The translations under genes and the position numbers were made by a program. The notes beneath the pieces were generated by a model. It ran no database searches, had not been told where the DNA came from, and saw nothing but the letters and a program-made list of their open reading frames with translations. Shown here piece after piece: positions 60,667 to 64,000 of a stretch of DNA of 64,000 nucleotides; position 1 is the stretch's first letter; each line of letters opens with the position of its first letter. Source of the DNA: Clostridium sp. Cult3 (lineage in GTDB: Bacteria; Bacillota; Clostridia; Tissierellales; Tepidimicrobiaceae); contig NZ_PPXY01000001.1 of NCBI RefSeq assembly GCF_021655115.1, forward strand, positions 1 through 64,000. The letters are read 5' to 3'.

Positions 60667-61008
60667 ATGCCTAAAGGGAATCAACAAAACTATCTAGATG
60701 GAATACCAGAAAAATCTAATCATGTCCATTGGAAGGAAAAAGATGATGGACTTATCCAGCTCATTATATATAGGGATTCCCTATTGGATAAGGCCATGAG
60801 AAAATTGTTTTTTACACCAGACAAGTTTCTGGTAGATCTAGATCCTATGGGTAGTTTCATATGGAAACAAATAGATGGTAAGAAAACCATATATGAAATA
60901 GCCCTATTAGTAAAAGACAGATACCAGGAAGAAGCAGAGCCTTTATACGATAGGCTCATCCAATATATAAGCATCCTTAAAAATAACAAATTTATCGACC
61001 TTTTATAA
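60667..61008 (+). CDS. PqqD family protein (RRE-like winged helix)
   Basis: 113 residues. C-terminal part matches PqqD-type peptide-recognition domains: DLDPMGSFIWKQIDGKKTIYEIALLVKDRY. In RiPP pathways such domains bind precursor peptides. No radical SAM SPASM enzyme or precursor is adjacent; the only partner is the OPT transporter 10 bp upstream. ATG 60667 with AAAGGAG; the longer ATG 60637 start lies inside the transporter gene. Confidence 0.82.
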   Translation: MPKGNQQNYLDGIPEKSNHVHWKEKDDGLIQLIIYRDSLLDKAMRKLFFTPDKFLVDLDPMGSFIWKQIDGKKTIYEIALLVKDRYQEEAEPLYDRLIQYISILKNNKFIDLL

Positions 61009-61011
61009 ACC

Positions 61012-61057
61012 ATAACTTCCCCTTTAAGGTGCCAGGTTACCTTAAAGGGGAAGTTAT
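61012..61057. repeat. Palindrome, degenerate GGTGCC type
   Basis: Perfect 19-nt arms (61012-61030, 61039-61057; left begins ATAACTTCCCCTTTAAGG) around GCCAGGTT, a decayed GGTGCCAGGCACC core. Just after the PqqD gene. Confidence 0.8.
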
Positions 61058-61156
61058 TCTAACTAATATGGCATATATTGTCGAAAACCTAATAATATGG
61101 TAAAATAGTCCTATAAAGAAAGGACTATAGAACTATATTCATAGGGAGGAGATTTT

Positions 61157-62878
61157 TTGTCAGTTCAACTAGAATTTAACTCTAGTAGGTGGATCAAATG
61201 TCAATCCAATACGGTAGAGAAGGAATTAGAAAAAAGGCAAAAAAGGATTAGCCAAGTATTGGATTACGATATATGCGCATCTGTCATATTTAATGAATGT
61301 AGAAATATAGCTATCACTAAAAGCATATATACAAGAGATGCAAATTTTTCTAAGGAAATATTACCGAATATGATATTTTTTCAAAAAAACTCTAAGAACA
61401 AACTAAACGAATTAGTGAATAATAAAAGTATAGTACAAAATCGCCACACAGGGGATAGATGTTTCCTAATAGAAGAAGTCAAATCCGAAGTATTTATTCC
61501 AATATTCAATCCTCGAGGCAATACCATGACTTTAATAGGCTGTATATACTTGGCTTCTTATGAAGACAAAAGCTTTCCATCAGAACTGCTATTGGAAGAT
61601 GATGGTTTAAATGAGCAGATATCCGGTATATCTAAACTACTTAATTTATCTTTAGTAGAGTATGAACAGCTATCTAATGCAATGGGTATGATTAATGTAT
61701 TAACGGAGATATTAAAACATAAAGACCATTTTCTTCCTAATCATAGCTACAATGTAGCCAATTGGTGTAAGGAAATTGGCATGGAGCTAGGACTAAGCCA
61801 TGAAGAATTGGATAAGCTATACCTAGCTGGATTATTGCACGATGTAGGTAAAACCATGATAGACTATAATATATTAAACAAACCTGGTAAACTGACAGAA
61901 GAAGAATATAAAATAATAAAGAACCATCCCATAGATAGCTATATCATCTCTAAACATCTATTAGGCCATATCCCCAAATTAAGGGATATACCTAAAATAG
62001 TTAGACACCATCATGAGTGCTATGATGGTAAGGGTTATCCCGATGGTTTAAAGGGAGATGAAGTCCCTTTTTATAGCTATATAATAGGAATTTCCGATGC
62101 AATAGATGCTATGCTTTCCAATAGAGCTTATAAAAAGGCAATGCCTTTAAACGCAGTAATCAGCGAACTTTATAAGAATAAGGGCGTTCAATTTCATCCA
62201 GAGTTGGTAGATATTATGGCAGAAAAGCTGACTAAGGCTGCGAAACAGCTGAAAGAAACCCTTTACAATCCCATTGGTTTAAGCTCCTTAATAATCAGTT
62301 CTAAAGAGGATATTCTAATTATTGAAGGTACATTGGTAAAGCTGGAAAATATCTATATATTTAAACCTTTGGAAGAATCCAAGGTGGAAGGTATAGAACT
62401 ATCCAAGGCTGTAGATGTAGAGATGGTAGTAAAGGGCTTAAATAGTCTCCAACATTTTGAAGCAAAGGTTGAGGATTTCGAAGACAATACATTTTATATA
62501 TCCAATCTACAACTAATACCTTCATCAAATACTTTCAATTTGATCTGGAACTTAGAGGGTATATTATATCATCCCGTAAGTAATAAAAAGGTCCCCATAG
62601 AGATAATGAGAATTGGTGGCGATGCATTGTCTTTTGCTATTTATGGGGATATAGCCAAAGGCATACCCTATGAAGAAACGATAAAAGTAAAGGTATTATT
62701 TGAAGACCAAGATATTGATGTTTCAGGAAACATAATGAAAGCCTATAATTTTGGGCCTTATAAGTATTTTGATTTGGCCTATACCAATATTCCCGACTTC
62801 AAAAGGGATATGATATTTAGGCAGCTATTCAGAAAACAAATCCAATTGAGAAAAGCAATAGCCGAATACAAATATTGA
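61157..62878 (+). CDS. HD-GYP domain protein with N-terminal GAF-like and C-terminal PilZ-like regions
   Basis: 573 residues. N-terminal 1-170 resembles a GAF sensor. The HD-GYP phosphodiesterase domain (about 180-365) has the metal pair HDVGK and the HHHECYDGKGYPDGLKGDE loop, so it is predicted to degrade cyclic di-GMP. Residues about 370-573 look like a PilZ pair ending in RQLFRKQIQLRKAI, but the RxxxR and DxSxxG cyclic di-GMP-binding motifs are not evident. Start TTG 61157 after GGGAGGAG. A hairpin ATAGTCCT/AGGACTAT lies at 61106-61129. Confidence 0.85.
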   Translation: MSVQLEFNSSRWIKCQSNTVEKELEKRQKRISQVLDYDICASVIFNECRNIAITKSIYTRDANFSKEILPNMIFFQKNSKNKLNELVNNKSIVQNRHTGDRCFLIEEVKSEVFIPIFNPRGNTMTLIGCIYLASYEDKSFPSELLLEDDGLNEQISGISKLLNLSLVEYEQLSNAMGMINVLTEILKHKDHFLPNHSYNVANWCKEIGMELGLSHEELDKLYLAGLLHDVGKTMIDYNILNKPGKLTEEEYKIIKNHPIDSYIISKHLLGHIPKLRDIPKIVRHHHECYDGKGYPDGLKGDEVPFYSYIIGISDAIDAMLSNRAYKKAMPLNAVISELYKNKGVQFHPELVDIMAEKLTKAAKQLKETLYNPIGLSSLIISSKEDILIIEGTLVKLENIYIFKPLEESKVEGIELSKAVDVEMVVKGLNSLQHFEAKVEDFEDNTFYISNLQLIPSSNTFNLIWNLEGILYHPVSNKKVPIEIMRIGGDALSFAIYGDIAKGIPYEETIKVKVLFEDQDIDVSGNIMKAYNFGPYKYFDLAYTNIPDFKRDMIFRQLFRKQIQLRKAIAEYKY

Positions 62879-62890
62879 GTTCGCCAAAAT

Positions 62891-62940
62891 AAAATAGATC
62901 CTTCACTTGATTCGGTGGAACCAGATGAAGGATCTATTTT
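62891..62940. terminator. Bidirectional terminator between HD-GYP and ECF genes
   Basis: Perfect 14-bp stem AAAATAGATCCTTC / GAAGGATCTATTTT (62891-62904, 62927-62940) with a 22-nt loop, between convergent genes. Confidence 0.8.
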
Positions 62941-63459
62941 CTACCAGATAGTATCCCTATCTTTTTCATAGGCTCTAACTATCATGGGAATAAATATAAG
63001 TTGGATTATTATTCCGGGTAAGGCTGTTAAGGTTATACCTTTGATGTATATATCCATAGGGGGCATAGGCAATCCAAAGCCCTTTCCCAACAAAAGTACC
63101 ATTAAAGCCCCTCCTAATCGACCGATTATCATGCTTATTATCAAGGATGGGCATAGGGTCATCTTTATTTTTCTATATAGGAATCCAGATATAAGTCCAT
63201 ATAATCCTAACTCCACTATCATTATCCAAAAAATTGGAACTGGTGGCATACCCGTTAGCATATGATTAATAATAGGAGAAATAATACCAACTGTAAATCC
63301 TAAGGCTGGGCCTACAGTCAATCCAGCAATTAAAACTGGAATATGCATAGGTAGAAAGATAGCCCCATTGATTCCACTCATATGTATTATAGTGGGAAGT
63401 ATAATCCCTAAAGCCAACAATACCGCTGCTGTCACTAAATCTTTTGTACGAAATCTCAT
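62941..63459 (-). CDS. ECF transporter S component
   Basis: 172-residue membrane protein with about six hydrophobic segments. The substrate-binding subunit pattern of energy-coupling-factor transporters is clear: LPMHIPVLIAGLTVGPALGF, ISPIINHMLTGMPP and VELGLYGLISGFLYRKI. Closest to vitamin-type S components; the substrate cannot be assigned. The ATPase and T subunits are not adjacent, so it would use a shared (group II) module. AAAGGAG precedes the ATG. Confidence 0.85.
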   Translation of the reverse strand: MRFRTKDLVTAAVLLALGIILPTIIHMSGINGAIFLPMHIPVLIAGLTVGPALGFTVGIISPIINHMLTGMPPVPIFWIMIVELGLYGLISGFLYRKIKMTLCPSLIISMIIGRLGGALMVLLLGKGFGLPMPPMDIYIKGITLTALPGIIIQLIFIPMIVRAYEKDRDTIW

Positions 63460-63520
63460 ACCTTAACTCCTTTCTTAGTTTAATATCTAGGGATATAGGC
63501 CCCTAGGCGTTTGCCTTACT

Positions 63521-63549
63521 ATTATACTACTATTTTGTACTTTTTCCAA
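63521..63549 (-). promoter_or_regulatory. Sigma-A promoter of the ECF gene
   Basis: On the minus strand TTGGAA (63549-63544), 17-bp spacer, TATAAT (63526-63521). The roughly 55-nt leader contains AGGC-AAAC-GCCT and CTAGGG/CCCTAG hairpins. Confidence 0.6.
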
Positions 63550-63641
63550 TATAAGAAACCTATGTTTTGAGGTCAAAAACTTGCACGGAAATCCATATTG
63601 GTGTAGATTATTAATATATAAGATGTTAATTTAAACAAAGA

Positions 63642-63674
63642 TGGGGCAGCAGGAATGGTTTTATCTGTCCCAAA
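63642..63674. repeat. Degenerate GGGACAG repeat
   Basis: TGGGGCAGCAGGAATGGTTT then TATCTGTCCCA; keeps the two ends of the element but not the inner GAACCGTCC. Confidence 0.5.
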
Positions 63675-63689
63675 ACGGGGGAAAACAAC

Positions 63690-64000
63690 ATGCTACTTTC
63701 AATATTATTAATTCTAAAAATCCTATTATTTATGCATATAACTGATATTAGGTACAATAGACCTATTATATTACTAATCAGTACCTTAATAACTCTATTC
63801 TTTTTTACATTGATATATTTTAGCAATCACAAGAAAAAGCAGACTATAGCCTTTTCCTTTTATAATACCATATCCGCATTTATGTTTGCTGATGTGATGT
63901 ATTACAGCTATTTTAACTCATTGCCTTCGGTAACCATGCTGAAACAGTTAAGTGAAGTAACCGCTGTAGGAGATAGTGTAGCTGCGTTATTGTCTTTTAG
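63690..64000 (+). CDS. LTA synthase-like protein, N-terminal part, cut by the window edge
   Basis: About 103 residues from ATG 63690, which follows CGGGGGA. Three hydrophobic segments are visible, with FMFADVMYYSYFNSLPSVTMLKQ typical of the membrane domain of lipoteichoic-acid-synthase-family proteins. The extracellular sulfatase-like catalytic domain would lie beyond the window. Predicted to polymerise glycerol phosphate on the cell surface. Confidence 0.7.
   Translation, partial: MLLSILLILKILLFMHITDIRYNRPIILLISTLITLFFFTLIYFSNHKKKQTIAFSFYNTISAFMFADVMYYSYFNSLPSVTMLKQLSEVTAVGDSVAALLSF

Noticed and set aside
61064-61082. Second sigma-54 promoter (TGGCATATATTGTC)
   Set aside because: The -12 part does not give GC at the required distance from GG.
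63460-63517. preQ1-I riboswitch before the ECF gene
   Set aside because: A CTAGGG/CCCTAG hairpin and an AAACTAAG tail look similar, but the loop is too short and lacks the conserved ligand-contact residues.
63626-63826. Minus-strand 66-residue ORF near the right edge
   Set aside because: Antisense to the LTA-synthase-like gene, which has a proper start and membrane-domain signature.

Overview
The window is AT-rich, densely coded chromosomal DNA from an endospore-forming, amino-acid-fermenting anaerobe of the Firmicutes (Clostridia/Tissierellia type). The evidence is: many sporulation and germination genes (gin, two spmA/spmB pairs, sipL-like, a gerKA/KB/KC operon, spoIIR, sleB/ypeB); a lysine 2,3-aminomutase and beta-lysine 5,6-aminomutase operon; 2[4Fe-4S] ferredoxin; a selenoprotein gene read through an in-frame TGA; strong GGAGG-type ribosome binding sites with frequent TTG/GTG starts; and sigma-A promoters with TTGACA-17-TATAAT spacing. 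I saw no rRNA, tRNA, IS element, prophage or CRISPR array.

Layout. 1-2.7 kb: a partial gene, then an AmmeMemoRadiSam pair (LigB/MEMO + AMMECR1 fusion and a radical SAM enzyme). 2.8-41.6 kb follows the gene order of the Bacillus subtilis near-origin segment csfB-yaaO-tmk-darA-holB-ricT-trmN6-rsmI-abrB-metG-tatD-yabE-rnmV-rsmA-veg-ispE, interrupted by insertions: a NurA-HerA DNA-end-processing pair and spmAB (10-14 kb); a YabE-like protein and a Met/His/Pro-rich coat-like protein (14-15.7 kb); an ascorbate-type PTS with its PRD regulator and a split transketolase (16-21.6 kb); a metal/thiol-redox island with an ArsR-type sensor, ComFB, glutaredoxin, DUF1858 protein, HesB-like selenoprotein and MgtE (27.4-31.4 kb); a second spmAB pair, LD-carboxypeptidase, an H-NOX chemoreceptor and a SpoIID-amidase fusion (31.5-37 kb); and speDE (37.6-39 kb). 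41.7-48.6 kb is a germination/sporulation block. 48.7-58.6 kb holds murI, a sigma-54 activator and the lysine-fermentation operon kdd-kamA-kamB-kamC-kamD-kamE behind a clear -24/-12 promoter. 58.7-64 kb holds an OPT peptide transporter, a PqqD-like protein, an HD-GYP protein, an ECF S component and the start of an LTA-synthase-like gene.

How it fits together. Peptides or lysine would be taken up and lysine isomerised by KamA and KamDE and oxidised by Kdd; KamB (P-loop) and KamC (MutS-like ATPase) are plausible but unproven maintenance factors for the B12 enzyme. The glutaredoxin and HesB-selenoprotein genes each carry a GC-rich near-palindrome like CsoR/CstR operators at their promoters, suggesting joint copper- or persulfide-responsive control. 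The H-NOX receptor keeps the residues that mark O2-binding members, so it may steer this anaerobe with respect to oxygen.

Non-coding features include a methionyl T-box leader, an unidentified structured leader before mgtE, a terminator-like leader before speDE, two families of small dispersed palindromic repeats, and four places where a terminator hairpin also carries the Shine-Dalgarno sequence of the next gene.
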